Origin: Terrisporobacter mayombei
GTDB taxonomy: Bacteria > Bacillota > Clostridia > Peptostreptococcales > Peptostreptococcaceae
Assembly (NCBI RefSeq): GCF_020748465.1
Contig: NZ_JAHZMP010000001.1
Location: 248,001 to 312,000, forward strand
Direction of reading: 5' to 3'
DNA length: 64,000 bases
Shown here piece after piece: positions 43,677 to 52,318 of this stretch. A model generated the notes under the pieces. The model was not told the DNA's origin, did no database searches, and saw only the letters and a program-made list of their open reading frames with translations. Position numbers and translations under genes: made by a program. The stretch's first letter is position 1. Every line of letters begins with the position of its first letter.

Positions 43677-44681
43677 TTACTTTTCCTCCTCATTGACTAC
43701 TTCTTTTACTTTATCTATACACTTAGAAAATGATATATATTGTGGACATACATCGTCGCATCTTCCACACCCTACACACATGTCATATTCAAATCTTTTG
43801 TTAAAGTCGTGAATTTTGTGCATTACTTTAAATCTCATTCTCTCACCTTGTTTTTTTCTAAATGAGTGGCCACCTGCCATATCTGTATACCCATCTACTT
43901 GACATGATGCCCATACTCTTCTTCTCTCTCCTACTTTGTCGTTTTCTTTGTAGAAAATATCTTGCATTGTAAAGCAGGTACAAGTTGGACAGACAAAATT
44001 ACATCTTCCGCAAGCTATACATCTTGCATCATATTCATTCCACATTTCATGTTTTGATAATTGGGCAGCATTTATATTTCTTGGAATCTCCACTGATATG
44101 TTATTTAATCTTACATAATCTACTTCAAAGTCACACTCTTTACCATCAAATACATTTAAATCTTCGTCTTTTATATCTAAATAAACTTCTTCTTCTCTTA
44201 TATTTAATCCCATTGAGTAATTGTCAGCTTTATTTGACTTCATACTTACACAAAAACAATTTCTATAACTTTCTTTGCATCCGATTAGAACAAACTTAAC
44301 TTTTTCTCTTAGTCTTTCATAAAAGAAATCCTTTTCTACTCCATTGTTTAAGTAAATTTCATCTAATCTTTTTATTCCATTTAAATCACAAGCTCTAAGA
44401 AAAACTAATAACTTCTTATCATCTACATCACTTGTTTTAAATTCTTTTTCAGTAAAATAAAAAAGTATTTGATTTATTGGCAATATTACTTCTTTTACAG
44501 AAAAATTAGACTTTTTATTAAATTCTATGTCCTCTATTCTTTCAATTTCTTCGTATTTCGTTAAATCCGTATCAGAAAAAGTACCTTTGAAGGGTTTTGT
44601 CACCGGTGCTAATATTTTGTATTCTAACTTTAACCTTTCTAAACCTTGATTAAATCTTTGCTTATCTAATTTAATTTTCAT
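43677..44681 (-). CDS. asrA: Anaerobic sulfite reductase subunit A (ferredoxin-like)
   Basis: A 334-aa electron-transfer subunit with two 4Fe-4S ferredoxin motifs, CIACGRCNFVCPTCTC (about 226-241) and CVGCGRCDDVCP (near 303-314). The ATG at 44681 is chosen because GGAGGAG is 8 bases upstream; an upstream ATG in frame has no ribosome site. It is the first gene of asrABC-FNT, and a Crp-like dyad lies 60-75 bp upstream. Confidence 0.94.
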   Translation of the reverse strand: MKIKLDKQRFNQGLERLKLEYKILAPVTKPFKGTFSDTDLTKYEEIERIEDIEFNKKSNFSVKEVILPINQILFYFTEKEFKTSDVDDKKLLVFLRACDLNGIKRLDEIYLNNGVEKDFFYERLREKVKFVLIGCKESYRNCFCVSMKSNKADNYSMGLNIREEEVYLDIKDEDLNVFDGKECDFEVDYVRLNNISVEIPRNINAAQLSKHEMWNEYDARCIACGRCNFVCPTCTCFTMQDIFYKENDKVGERRRVWASCQVDGYTDMAGGHSFRKKQGERMRFKVMHKIHDFNKRFEYDMCVGCGRCDDVCPQYISFSKCIDKVKEVVNEEEK

Positions 44682-44739
44682 ATATTCTCCTCCCTTTAAC
44701 TTGTTAAAAAAATAATAACACGCCATATTACCCAAAATC

Positions 44740-44755
44740 TATGATATTAATCACA
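44740..44755 (-). promoter_or_regulatory. Crp/Fnr-type binding site upstream of asrA
   Basis: On the minus strand TGTGA, six bases, TCATA. This matches the Crp/Fnr consensus TGTGA-N6-TCACA except for one base. It is 59 bp or more before the asrA start, and a Crp-family regulator gene lies directly upstream. Confidence 0.6.
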
Positions 44756-44792
44756 TGTTTATGAAGAAATTATGAATTTTATTTTTTAATAT

Positions 44793-44822
44793 AAAAAAGC
44801 ACCCACCAAAAGGTAGGCACTT
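44793..44822 (-). terminator. Terminator between the Crp-family gene and asrA
   Basis: AAGTGCCTACC pairs with GGTGGGTGCTT, loop TTTT, then T6 on the minus strand. It separates the regulator gene from the asr operon, so asr needs its own promoter. Confidence 0.9.
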
Positions 44823-44826
44823 ATAT

Positions 44827-45492
44827 TTATGTACTTTTAAAATATGATGATAGTTCATCTCTTTTAATATATACTTTTTTATTTTCTATTTTAACTAAAT
44901 TTTCATCTTTTAAAACTTTCATAGATCTAGATAGAGTTTCTCTTTTACATCCAAGCATATCAGCAATATATGTTATAGTTAAGTTGGCATTAATCAAAGT
45001 CCATTCATCTTTTTCTACACCAAATTCTCTACCCATTCTATAAAGTTTTGCAGCAAGCTTTTTGTCCATTCTTATGGATATTGAGTTTTTAAGTTGTCGA
45101 TAAAGTCTTCTATTAATATTTTGTAAATGATTTAATACGTTTTTAGTTAAAGTAAAATCATTTTCCATAATGTTCATAAAATCCTTAGAATTGCACTCTA
45201 GTAAAGTGCTTTTTTCGAATGCTTCACATGATACTGCGCTACTTTTATTTTCATCTATAAAAATATCATTTATCATTTGACCTTTTGGAAGTATAAAGAT
45301 AATTTTTCTTTCACCACTTTCATTTATTTTAAATAAGGAGATTTTGCCTTCCTTAATAAAATAAATTTTATCAACAATATCTCTTTCATAAAAAAGAATT
45401 TCTTTCTTTGACAATTTTCTAGTTATAATTATTTTCTCCAGATTAACCTTACTTTCTTCCTTAATATTTTTAAATACCTCTATATTATTCAT
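44827..45492 (-). CDS. Crp/Fnr family transcriptional regulator
   Basis: A 221-aa regulator with an N-terminal cyclic-nucleotide-binding-like beta roll (EILFYERDIVDKIYFIKEGKISLF) and a C-terminal Crp winged HTH (LTITYIADMLGCKRETLSRSMKVLKDENLVKI). No N-terminal Cys cluster, so it is not a classical O2-sensing FNR. It sits between nitroreductase and asrA, and a Crp-like site lies in the asrA promoter, so control of sulfite reduction is a reasonable inference. Its effector is unknown. Confidence 0.92.
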   Translation of the reverse strand: MNNIEVFKNIKEESKVNLEKIIITRKLSKKEILFYERDIVDKIYFIKEGKISLFKINESGERKIIFILPKGQMINDIFIDENKSSAVSCEAFEKSTLLECNSKDFMNIMENDFTLTKNVLNHLQNINRRLYRQLKNSISIRMDKKLAAKLYRMGREFGVEKDEWTLINANLTITYIADMLGCKRETLSRSMKVLKDENLVKIENKKVYIKRDELSSYFKST

Positions 45493-45503
45493 ATGAGTAC
45501 CTA

Positions 45504-46010
45504 CTATTCAAATCTATTTTTATGGATTTTATTTTCATCAAATTTATCTATGAATTTATTTTCTTCATCACTATAACCTATTGCTACAAGAGAGTATGGA
45601 ATTAAATTTTTAGGTAAATTCAAAGTTTCTCTAACTTTATCCATAACCTTACGTTTAGGATGAACTCCTACCCAACAAGAAGCCAATCCTTGATTAGTAC
45701 ATTCTAATAAAATATTTTGTGTACATGCTCCTAAGTCATGTATCCACTTCCCAGGTTTTAAGAATCTTTCTTTGTTTCCTGTAATTGCTATACATAGTTT
45801 TGCATCTTTAATATGCTTTGATTTATGATGAGTCTTTGATAAGTTAGATAAAATTTCCTTATCATCTATAACTACAAATTCCCATGGTGAAGAATTCTTT
45901 GACGATGGAGCTTGCATAGCTGATTTTAAAATCTCAAATATTTTTTCTTCTTCCACCTCTTCGTCTATATATGTTCTTATTGAACGCCTATTTTTTATAG
46001 CTTCTAACAT
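45504..46010 (-). CDS. Nitroreductase family protein
   Basis: A 168-aa FMN-dependent flavoprotein. N-terminal KNRRSIRTYIDEEVEEEKI (FMN phosphate-binding Arg), APSSKNSSPWEFVVID and LASCWVGVHPKRKV (C-terminal FMN region). The family includes NAD(P)H-linked reducers of nitro or flavin compounds; the substrate is not predicted. It lies 11 bp upstream of the Crp-family gene, probably in one operon. Confidence 0.92.
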   Translation of the reverse strand: MLEAIKNRRSIRTYIDEEVEEEKIFEILKSAMQAPSSKNSSPWEFVVIDDKEILSNLSKTHHKSKHIKDAKLCIAITGNKERFLKPGKWIHDLGACTQNILLECTNQGLASCWVGVHPKRKVMDKVRETLNLPKNLIPYSLVAIGYSDEENKFIDKFDENKIHKNRFE

Positions 46011-46121
46011 TTTATCCTCCCCCTTAATAGCTTAAAGCTTAATTACAAATTTAAAATCTATTTTTTATTATTCTAACAAATTTATTAAACTTCTAAAATA
46101 TACTTTTCATATATATCATAA

Positions 46122-47162
46122 CTAAATTAAATGTCTCGGGCAGTTAATATAATAACACTCATAATAAATATAATAATCAGGATTATATTTTACCTCTTTA
46201 TTATTATTTATAATTCCATCATAACATTTCTTAATTTCTTCAAGTCTGTTTTTTTTCAGAGGTAATATATTCTTTGTAATCCTCATAACTTTCCCAGTCA
46301 TCAGAATAAAGTTCTTCATTTATTTCCTTTTCAATCTTTTGTGTAATTTCTACTAATTTTTTATTAGCCTTACATACTTGATTCATCTGCTTTAGTGAAT
46401 AAAAATATTTATTTAGCCACATAGCATCTTCTAAAAGTTTGCTTTTATCATATAGTTGTACGCAATGTTCATAGTCTCCCAAAATAAACATATAATCTGT
46501 ATTTAATAAAATACAAGCTATCTTTCTTGCTTCCTCTAAATTTCCTGTAATTGCTAATTCTGTACCTAATACGAAGGCAATCTTCTCATTAATTATTATA
46601 TATTCAAAAGGATATGTATATATGGACTTTAATAATGAAATACCTTCTCTTTGATTATCATTTATTAAGTGACTAACTGCTTCACAATATTTATATTCTT
46701 TTCTTGGAGATAACTCATATGCCCTATGAAATAACTTGCATGCTTTTTTATAATTTTTTCTTTCAAAATTTATTCTTCCAAAAGCATAATAAGTTTTATC
46801 ATAATTTGAATTGCGATTTACGGCTTGAGAAAGTAAATCATATCCTCCATTTTCACTTTCTTTATCACATCCCTCTTCTATTAAAAAGTAGGCAATACAA
46901 GTAGCCCATAATGAAAAACTATTATCAGAGAAACTTTCTTTATTTTTAACATAACATTCTTCTAAGATTTCAATTGATTTATTTGTACTTTCTCTAAGTT
47001 CAAATATTAACATGGCAAGTAAACAATAGGCTTCTATATTTAATGGATTTTCACTTATTTCTTTTTTAAGAATATCTCTATATTTCGCAAAATAAACAGC
47101 ACTTTCATCAAGGCATAAATTCCTAATACTATGAAGTTCTTCTTTTATTTTTTCAATTCCAT
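46122..47162 (-). pseudogene. TPR-like repeat protein, frame-disrupted at two poly-A tracts
   Basis: The open central frame (ending at 46240) encodes TPR-like helical repeats (YYAFGRINFERKNYKKACKLFHRAYELSPRKEY). The frame has no usable ATG: it continues upstream through ISENPLNIEAYCLLAMLIF to an ATG at 47162 behind AAGGAGAG that is one base out of frame, separated by a six-A run (47148-47153). At the 3' end the frame stops early after an eight-A run (46249-46256), while another frame continues NRLEEIKKCYDGIINNNKE to 46122. Two indels in homopolymers would restore one gene of about 345 codons. Either the gene is inactive or the two runs are sequencing errors. Confidence 0.75.
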
Positions 47163-47327
47163 TAATGACTCTCCTTAATGAAGTAATTGTCTATATCTTT
47201 TTTATAAGTATAAGTTATTTTCTTAACATAAACTATACAAATTTTGAAATAAGAAAATTTTTCCATTTGTTTATTTACTATTTTCTTGGGTATAAATCTT
47301 ACATGATTAAAAATTGGAGATGATATT

Positions 47328-47777
47328 ATGGAATTATTTACACCTAGATGTAAAAAAAGAAGTTTACTACTTATAGCAGGATTAGTTTGGATATTTGCTG
47401 GTGGTATGGTATCAAAACTTGGATTTAATGTGTTATTTACTTCATCAATACATCCATTTACTTCATCAATACATCCATTTACTTCAATAATGGTTGCTGT
47501 TGTTACTTTTTTAATATTTTTTAACTTTATTTTTATAAAGTTAGTTAAAAAACATAAAGTTAGAATTTCTGAAAAAGAACAGGATAAACTATGTTTATTT
47601 TCTTTCTTTGATGTTAAAAGTTATGTAATAATGATATTTATGATGGGCCTTGGAATTACTATTAGATCCATTAATTCAATAAATCCACTTTGTTGGGCTG
47701 CTATATATATAGGAATAGGCCTTGCTTTACTTAGTGCAGGTGTTGCCTTTATGGTGGAATGGAAAAACTGGAATTAA
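47328..47777 (+). CDS. Small polytopic membrane protein with in-frame tandem duplication
   Basis: A 149-aa protein with about four hydrophobic segments (LLLIAGLVWIFAGGMVSKLG, MVAVVTFLIFFNFIFIKLV, SYVIMIFMMGLGITI, LCWAAIYIGIGLALLSAGVAF). A seven-residue unit, TSSIHPF, occurs twice plus a partial third copy between the first two helices, from a 21-bp tandem DNA repeat. I do not recognise the family. It is a single gene on the plus strand ending at a strong terminator, with a GGAGATG ribosome site. Confidence 0.75.
   Translation: MELFTPRCKKRSLLLIAGLVWIFAGGMVSKLGFNVLFTSSIHPFTSSIHPFTSIMVAVVTFLIFFNFIFIKLVKKHKVRISEKEQDKLCLFSFFDVKSYVIMIFMMGLGITIRSINSINPLCWAAIYIGIGLALLSAGVAFMVEWKNWN
47439..47486 (+). 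repeat. 21-bp tandem repeat inside a membrane-protein gene
   Basis: ACTTCATCAATACATCCATT plus T is present twice (47439-47459, 47460-47480), followed by ACTTCA of a partial third copy. It adds seven residues in frame. Confidence 0.9.
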
Positions 47778-47803
47778 TTTGCTTACTTTATTAAAATCAA
47801 CAT

Positions 47804-47844
47804 AAAAGCAGGGGGCGTTACATTTTTGTAACGCCCCCTGCTTT
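47804..47844. terminator. Strong bidirectional terminator
   Basis: AAAGCAGGGGGCGTTAC and GTAACGCCCCCTGCTTT are perfect complements with a short T-rich loop, serving both the plus-strand membrane gene and the minus-strand MATE gene. Confidence 0.93.
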
Positions 47845-47849
47845 ATATA

Positions 47850-49214
47850 TTAACTAACACTTATCTTTCTTTTAAAAGCAAATGCATTATCATACAAATA
47901 CTCTTTTTTATATTTATACATAAAGATTAAAGATACTACCATAGTAGCAACTTCTGCAAAAGGAACGACTAGCCAAACTCCATCTACTCCCATAATTCTA
48001 GGTAATACAAATATTCCCATTAGGAAGAAAACAAAAGTTCTTAATAAAGAAAGAATAGCTGATATCTTCCCATTTGAAAAAGCTGTAAACATTCCAGAAC
48101 CAAATATATTTATTCCTGCGACTAAGAACGCAATTGAAAATATCATAAATCCATTATGACTTATCTCAAATAATGTGCTTCCTTTTGTAGCAAATAAAGT
48201 TATTAATATTTCTGACATAGCTCTAGACATTATAAATGTTATTACACCAAATGCTGAAATTATTATAATACTATATTTAAATAATTTTTCTACCTGATTT
48301 TCATCTTGTCTTCCATAGTTATAACTAATTCTAGGTGACACACCTGAGGTAAATCCTAAATAAGCTGCATTCAATAAAAATTGTATATAAAGCATAATAG
48401 TAATGGCAGCTACTCCTTCTTCACCTAAAAATTTAAGCATAACAATATTAAATAAAAAAGTTGTAAGGCCTGATGATATTTGTGTCACCATTTCTGACAC
48501 ACCATTGAAACAGCTTCTTGAAATAACTTTAAAGTTAAATTTAGGCTTTACAAAGTGTAATAAGTTTTTTTTGTTGAAAAAGTAAATTATACCTACTAAA
48601 CTTGGTAAAACATATCCTATGCAAGTAGCTAAAGCTGCACCCCTAACCCCCATATTTAACTGAACTATAAATACATAATCTAAAGCTACATTTAAAATTC
48701 CACCAGCAACAGAACTTAAAAGCCCTAAATTAGGCACACCAGCCGTTACTAAAAAATAATCAAAATAAAGCTTTAATATTATAAATGGTGTAAAAATTAT
48801 CATAAAGAATAAATATTCTTTGCAGTAAAAAAATAAAGACTGAGTTGATCCTAGTGCATATATTATGTCGTTCATAAAAATAATACATATTATTTCAACA
48901 ACAATTCCTACAATAATAGCGCTTATGGTAATAAGGGTAAAGTACTCTCTTGCCTCTTCATTTTTATTTTCTCCCATGGTTTTAGCAACAATTGCACTAC
49001 CTCCTGTCGCAAACATAACTCCTATTCCTATTAATACATTAATTACAGGATAAACAATATTTGTAGAAGAAAGTGCATTTGCACCTACAAATTTAGATAT
49101 AAACATCCCATCAACTATAGTATATAATGAAAAAAACATCATCATTATTACAGTTGGCAAAGTATATTTTATTAAAGAAGTCAACGTGACTTTCTTTTCC
49201 AATGAATTTTCCAT
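47850..49214 (-). CDS. MATE family efflux transporter (second copy)
   Basis: A 454-aa, twelve-helix MATE antiporter. Features: YTIVDGMFISKFVGANALSSTNI near the N-terminus, and the second half starting near GVSEMVTQISSGLTTFLFN. The ATG at 49214 is taken for the AAGGAGGTC ribosome site. It is divergent from a MerR regulator, and its promoter has a 19-bp spacer with a palindrome. Not the same gene as the MATE at 11340: the sequences are clearly different though the arrangement is alike. Confidence 0.93.
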   Translation of the reverse strand: MENSLEKKVTLTSLIKYTLPTVIMMMFFSLYTIVDGMFISKFVGANALSSTNIVYPVINVLIGIGVMFATGGSAIVAKTMGENKNEEAREYFTLITISAIIVGIVVEIICIIFMNDIIYALGSTQSLFFYCKEYLFFMIIFTPFIILKLYFDYFLVTAGVPNLGLLSSVAGGILNVALDYVFIVQLNMGVRGAALATCIGYVLPSLVGIIYFFNKKNLLHFVKPKFNFKVISRSCFNGVSEMVTQISSGLTTFLFNIVMLKFLGEEGVAAITIMLYIQFLLNAAYLGFTSGVSPRISYNYGRQDENQVEKLFKYSIIIISAFGVITFIMSRAMSEILITLFATKGSTLFEISHNGFMIFSIAFLVAGINIFGSGMFTAFSNGKISAILSLLRTFVFFLMGIFVLPRIMGVDGVWLVVPFAEVATMVVSLIFMYKYKKEYLYDNAFAFKRKISVS

Positions 49215-49248
49215 AAAGACCTCCTTGCAATATAAACTCACTTATCTT

Positions 49249-49279
49249 ATAATAAACTATCCTGTTAATGGATAGTCAA
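49249..49279 (-). promoter_or_regulatory. MerR-type promoter of the second MATE gene
   Basis: On the minus strand TTGACT (49279-49274), a 19-bp spacer, then TATTAT (49254-49249). A perfect dyad ACTATCC, seven bases, GGATAGT runs through the spacer into the -35. This is the arrangement recognised by MerR-family activators. Confidence 0.82.
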
Positions 49280-49297
49280 TAAGGAGGATTGTAAAAA

Positions 49298-50149
49298 TTG
49301 AACAACAATATAAAATATTTTTCCACGGGTGAATTTGCAAAACTGTGTAATGTTCACAAAAAAACACTTTTTTACTATGATGAGATAAATTTATTTAAAC
49401 CAGAAAAAGTTATGCTCACTGGATATAGATATTATTCTGAGTATCAATTAGAAACTTTCAATATTATTTATACTTTAAAAGATATAGGTATGCCTCTAAA
49501 GGAAATAAAAGAATATATGGATAATAGAACCCCTGAAAATATGTTAGAACTTTTTGAATATGAAACTAAAGAAATCGAGAAAGAAATAAATAAACTTAAA
49601 AGAAAACAAGAAATTATGGCTAACAAAATTAAACTTATTAAAGAAGTAAATAATATAAAGCGTGATGTTTTACTGGAAGAACAAGAAGAAGAATATATTA
49701 TTTTAAGTGATTTAATAGATAATAATAAATTAAATAGTTTAATTGGTAACAATAAAGATGCTTATGATATTGATGCATATGTTAATCTTTTGAATCTTGC
49801 TTATGATAATGATTTGAATTTTGGATATGCTGGAGGTTCTATAAAAACAAAGGAGGATTTACTTCAAAATAATAATTATAGTTATTATTACATAAGAGTA
49901 AACAAAAATTGTAATTACGAAAATATTATAGTTAAACCTAAGGGAACTTATTTAGTTGGATACTTAAAGGGCTATTATTCAAAGGCGCCTATTATTTATA
50001 AGAAACTTTTACAGTTCATCTATAAAAATGATTTAGAAATAACTGGCTTAGCTTACGAAGATGTTTTAATTGACCAAGTTTGTGTAAAAAATCCTGATAA
50101 TTTTGTTCTTAAGGTATCTATTCAGGTAAATAAAAAGGATAAAAACTAG
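49298..50149 (+). CDS. MerR family regulator (second MATE/MerR pair)
   Basis: A 283-aa regulator with a MerR winged-helix N-terminus (YFSTGEFAKLCNVHKKTLFYYDEI, residues 7-30; GYRYYSEYQLETFNIIYTLKDIG), a dimerisation helix rich in Glu/Lys (about 75-120) and a C-terminal GyrI-like effector domain (GTYLVGYLKGYYSKAPIIYKKLLQFI). The start is TTG at 49298 behind AAGGAGGATTG. It probably activates the divergent MATE exporter in response to a drug-like ligand. Confidence 0.92.
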   Translation: MNNNIKYFSTGEFAKLCNVHKKTLFYYDEINLFKPEKVMLTGYRYYSEYQLETFNIIYTLKDIGMPLKEIKEYMDNRTPENMLELFEYETKEIEKEINKLKRKQEIMANKIKLIKEVNNIKRDVLLEEQEEEYIILSDLIDNNKLNSLIGNNKDAYDIDAYVNLLNLAYDNDLNFGYAGGSIKTKEDLLQNNNYSYYYIRVNKNCNYENIIVKPKGTYLVGYLKGYYSKAPIIYKKLLQFIYKNDLEITGLAYEDVLIDQVCVKNPDNFVLKVSIQVNKKDKN

Positions 50150-50178
50150 AGAATTTTCTCTAGTTTTTATCCTTTTTA
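50132..50178. terminator. Bidirectional terminator between merR and the SDR gene
   Basis: AAAAAGGATAAAAACTAGAGA and TCTCTAGTTTTTATCC form a long perfect stem with T/A flanks. It overlaps the last codons of merR and lies just before the SDR stop codon. Confidence 0.9.
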
Positions 50179-50181
50179 TTA

Positions 50182-50931
50182 TTATATTGAGTAATCCCAG
50201 CCATTGTCATCGTTATAAATCATTAGCTTTGTCATACCACCTTCTATTTTAATATCTTCACCAGTTATAAAACTTGCTTTTTCACTACATAAAAACATAA
50301 CCATATTAGAAATATCTGAAACTTGACCAACCCTACCTACTGGGTGTTGCAATTTATCTTCTTTTGAATGTTTTACATTATCTTCAGTTTCAATCCAACC
50401 AGGACTTATGGAATTAACTCTTACTTTTCCAGATAAGCTTATACTTAAAGCATGAGTTAAAGCACTAATTCCACCTTTTGCTGCGCTATAACTTTCTGTA
50501 TTAGATTGGGACATATAGGCCCTTGTAGATGAAATATTCACTATGGCGCCATTTTCATTAAAATTATTCATAAACAATTTCGAAAGCATGTATGGTGCAC
50601 TAACTCCTATTCTTAATACATAATTGAAGTCATCATAGCTACAGTCAGACAAAATTCCTCCCTTACTTATACATGCATTATTAATTAAATAATCTATTTT
50701 ATTGTATTTTGATAAAACCATATTGACAAACTCTTTTAGTGTTTCTTCCTTTGCAATATCTCCATGACAATATAATAAGTTATTATTTCCATACTTATTA
50801 ATTAGAGCATTAGCACTATTTTTGTCCATATCTATAAAACAGACTTTTGCTCCTTTTTCTAAAAATGATTCCAATATACCCTTTCCAATTCCATTGGATC
50901 CACCTGTTAAAACTACCACCTTATCTTTCAT
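50182..50931 (-). CDS. SDR family oxidoreductase
   Basis: A 249-aa classical short-chain dehydrogenase. Cofactor loop TGGSNGIGKGI (residues 9-19; an Asp after the second strand, CFIDMDKN, favours NAD over NADP), NNACIS, catalytic Ser (NISSTRAY), and YSAAKGG (Tyr and Lys). The C-terminal part has SPGWIETEDN and GEDIKIEGGM. The substrate is not predicted. It is a single gene, with no obvious partner. Confidence 0.92.
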   Translation of the reverse strand: MKDKVVVLTGGSNGIGKGILESFLEKGAKVCFIDMDKNSANALINKYGNNNLLYCHGDIAKEETLKEFVNMVLSKYNKIDYLINNACISKGGILSDCSYDDFNYVLRIGVSAPYMLSKLFMNNFNENGAIVNISSTRAYMSQSNTESYSAAKGGISALTHALSISLSGKVRVNSISPGWIETEDNVKHSKEDKLQHPVGRVGQVSDISNMVMFLCSEKASFITGEDIKIEGGMTKLMIYNDDNGWDYSI

Positions 50932-50989
50932 ATGTTATTCTCCTTATTAATATAATTCTTATAAATTTTAATGCCCGAAATTATATAAT

Positions 50990-51742
50990 TTATAAGCTTT
51001 CTTTATACTTTCCATTAACATAGAATTTATCTAACATATCTAACTTTGATAAAATAAATCCAATAAATCCAGCTAATCCAACGAATAAATCTATCAATAA
51101 TAATTTATCAGAAATTAAATATAAGCCACCTTTTACTCCAAGTTCAAAGTGTAATTTATTAGCATTACCTAAGTCATCATTACTACTTTCAAAATAAATG
51201 GTATTCGCTAAATTTCCTTTAATATAATTATATTTCAAATTTTCTTTGGACTCATTATTTTCATTTGAATAGATTTTTAGCTGCTTTATTTCCCCATATT
51301 TTTCATTTAACATATTATCTAATTTATTCTTATATTGTTTTGGATTATTGATATCTGCAATTATTGTATGCAGATCCTTACTTACTTTGTCATATATTTG
51401 CGCATGGTAATCAATCATTTTGTTGTTATAAAAAGTCAAACATGCATAAACTACTACACTTACAATTAATATATTTCTAAATAAAATAGTCATCTTATTT
51501 TTTATATTATTTTTCTCAAACCAAGTTTGTTTAATAATTCCTTGTAACTCGTCTTCCATTTCTACTCCTCCATCAAATCTGTCAATTGATATTTTAATAG
51601 CATCTTCTTGGCTATAACCTTCATCCTTTAACTCTTTCACCGATTCCAATAAATGCTCTTTCATTTCTAACTTAAGGCTTATTGTTTCTTTACTTTTATC
51701 CTCTTTATATAAATTATCTAAGTATTCATCTATTTGTTTCAT
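50990..51742 (-). CDS. HAAS-type membrane protein paired with PadR
   Basis: A 250-aa protein with the N-terminal HAAS/permease-prefix region (MKQIDEYLDNLYKEDKS, LKLEMKEHLLESVKELKDEGYSQEDAIKISIDRFD), a membrane helix (NILIVSVVVYACLTFYN, about 88-105), an extracytoplasmic domain (about 110-215), and a second helix (LLLIDLFVGLAGFIGFILSK) near the C-terminus. PadR-HAAS pairs are frequent in Firmicutes and usually concern envelope stress or transporter control. It starts 3 bp after padR and would be co-regulated. Confidence 0.82.
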   Translation of the reverse strand: MKQIDEYLDNLYKEDKSKETISLKLEMKEHLLESVKELKDEGYSQEDAIKISIDRFDGGVEMEDELQGIIKQTWFEKNNIKNKMTILFRNILIVSVVVYACLTFYNNKMIDYHAQIYDKVSKDLHTIIADINNPKQYKNKLDNMLNEKYGEIKQLKIYSNENNESKENLKYNYIKGNLANTIYFESSNDDLGNANKLHFELGVKGGLYLISDKLLLIDLFVGLAGFIGFILSKLDMLDKFYVNGKYKESL

Positions 51743-51745
51743 ATT

Positions 51746-52081
51746 TTAATTTTCCTCCCCTAAAAATGAATTCATTATATTTTGAATAAAGTACCACTCT
51801 TTCTTTTTTATGGTAAGAGCTTCTTTTCCTTCTTCAGTAATTTTATAATATTTTCGTCTTCCTCCAACTCCCGACTCCGCTCCCAAGTAGGATTCAATCA
51901 GCGATTTTGACTCCATACGTTTTAGTGCCAAATACATAGTCCCTTCTTTTAACTCAAATGTATTATTGCATTTTATCCTCACTTTTTTTGCTATTTCATA
52001 TCCATAACAATCTTCTTTATTTAATATTGATAAAATCAATGTATCTATATGTCCTTTTAGCGCCTCTTTGTTTAATTGCAT
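51746..52081 (-). CDS. PadR family transcriptional regulator
   Basis: A 111-aa single-domain PadR-like winged-helix repressor. Features: LKGHIDTLILSILNKEDCYGYEIAKKVR (HTH start), GTMYLALKRMESKSLIESYLG, and the wing GGRRKYYKITEEGKEAL. It is the first gene of a two-gene operon with the HAAS protein. Two 20-bp near-identical direct repeats lie 33-96 bp upstream and probably bind it. Confidence 0.93.
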   Translation of the reverse strand: MQLNKEALKGHIDTLILSILNKEDCYGYEIAKKVRIKCNNTFELKEGTMYLALKRMESKSLIESYLGAESGVGGRRKYYKITEEGKEALTIKKKEWYFIQNIMNSFLGEEN

Positions 52082-52113
52082 AATTCACCTTCTTTTAAGT
52101 TTATTTAATCATT

Positions 52114-52177
52114 ACTCTATAATGCAATGTATTAATAATATAAATATAATATACAATACTCTGTAATGCAAGGTATT
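52114..52177. promoter_or_regulatory. Paired 20-bp direct repeats upstream of padR
   Basis: ACTCTATAATGCAATGTATT (52114-52133) and ACTCTGTAATGCAAGGTATT (52158-52177) match at 18 of 20 positions and start 44 bp apart, about four helix turns, on the same face. They flank a TATAAT-like stretch. They are good candidates for autoregulatory PadR operators. Confidence 0.65.
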
Positions 52178-52318
52178 TTTATTCTATTGTATGAAATATA
52201 TCTGAAACTTTTATTAACCTATTCTTACTCTAACTTTTATAATATTGTAATTTATGCGAATATTAGCAAGTATTGAGTAAATACTAAATTTGACAATACT
52301 ATATACTTGGAGGAAAAT

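Noticed and set aside
44827..45492. FNR-type oxygen sensor
   Set aside because: The protein lacks the N-terminal Cys set of FNR; Cys residues lie in the middle and in the HTH.
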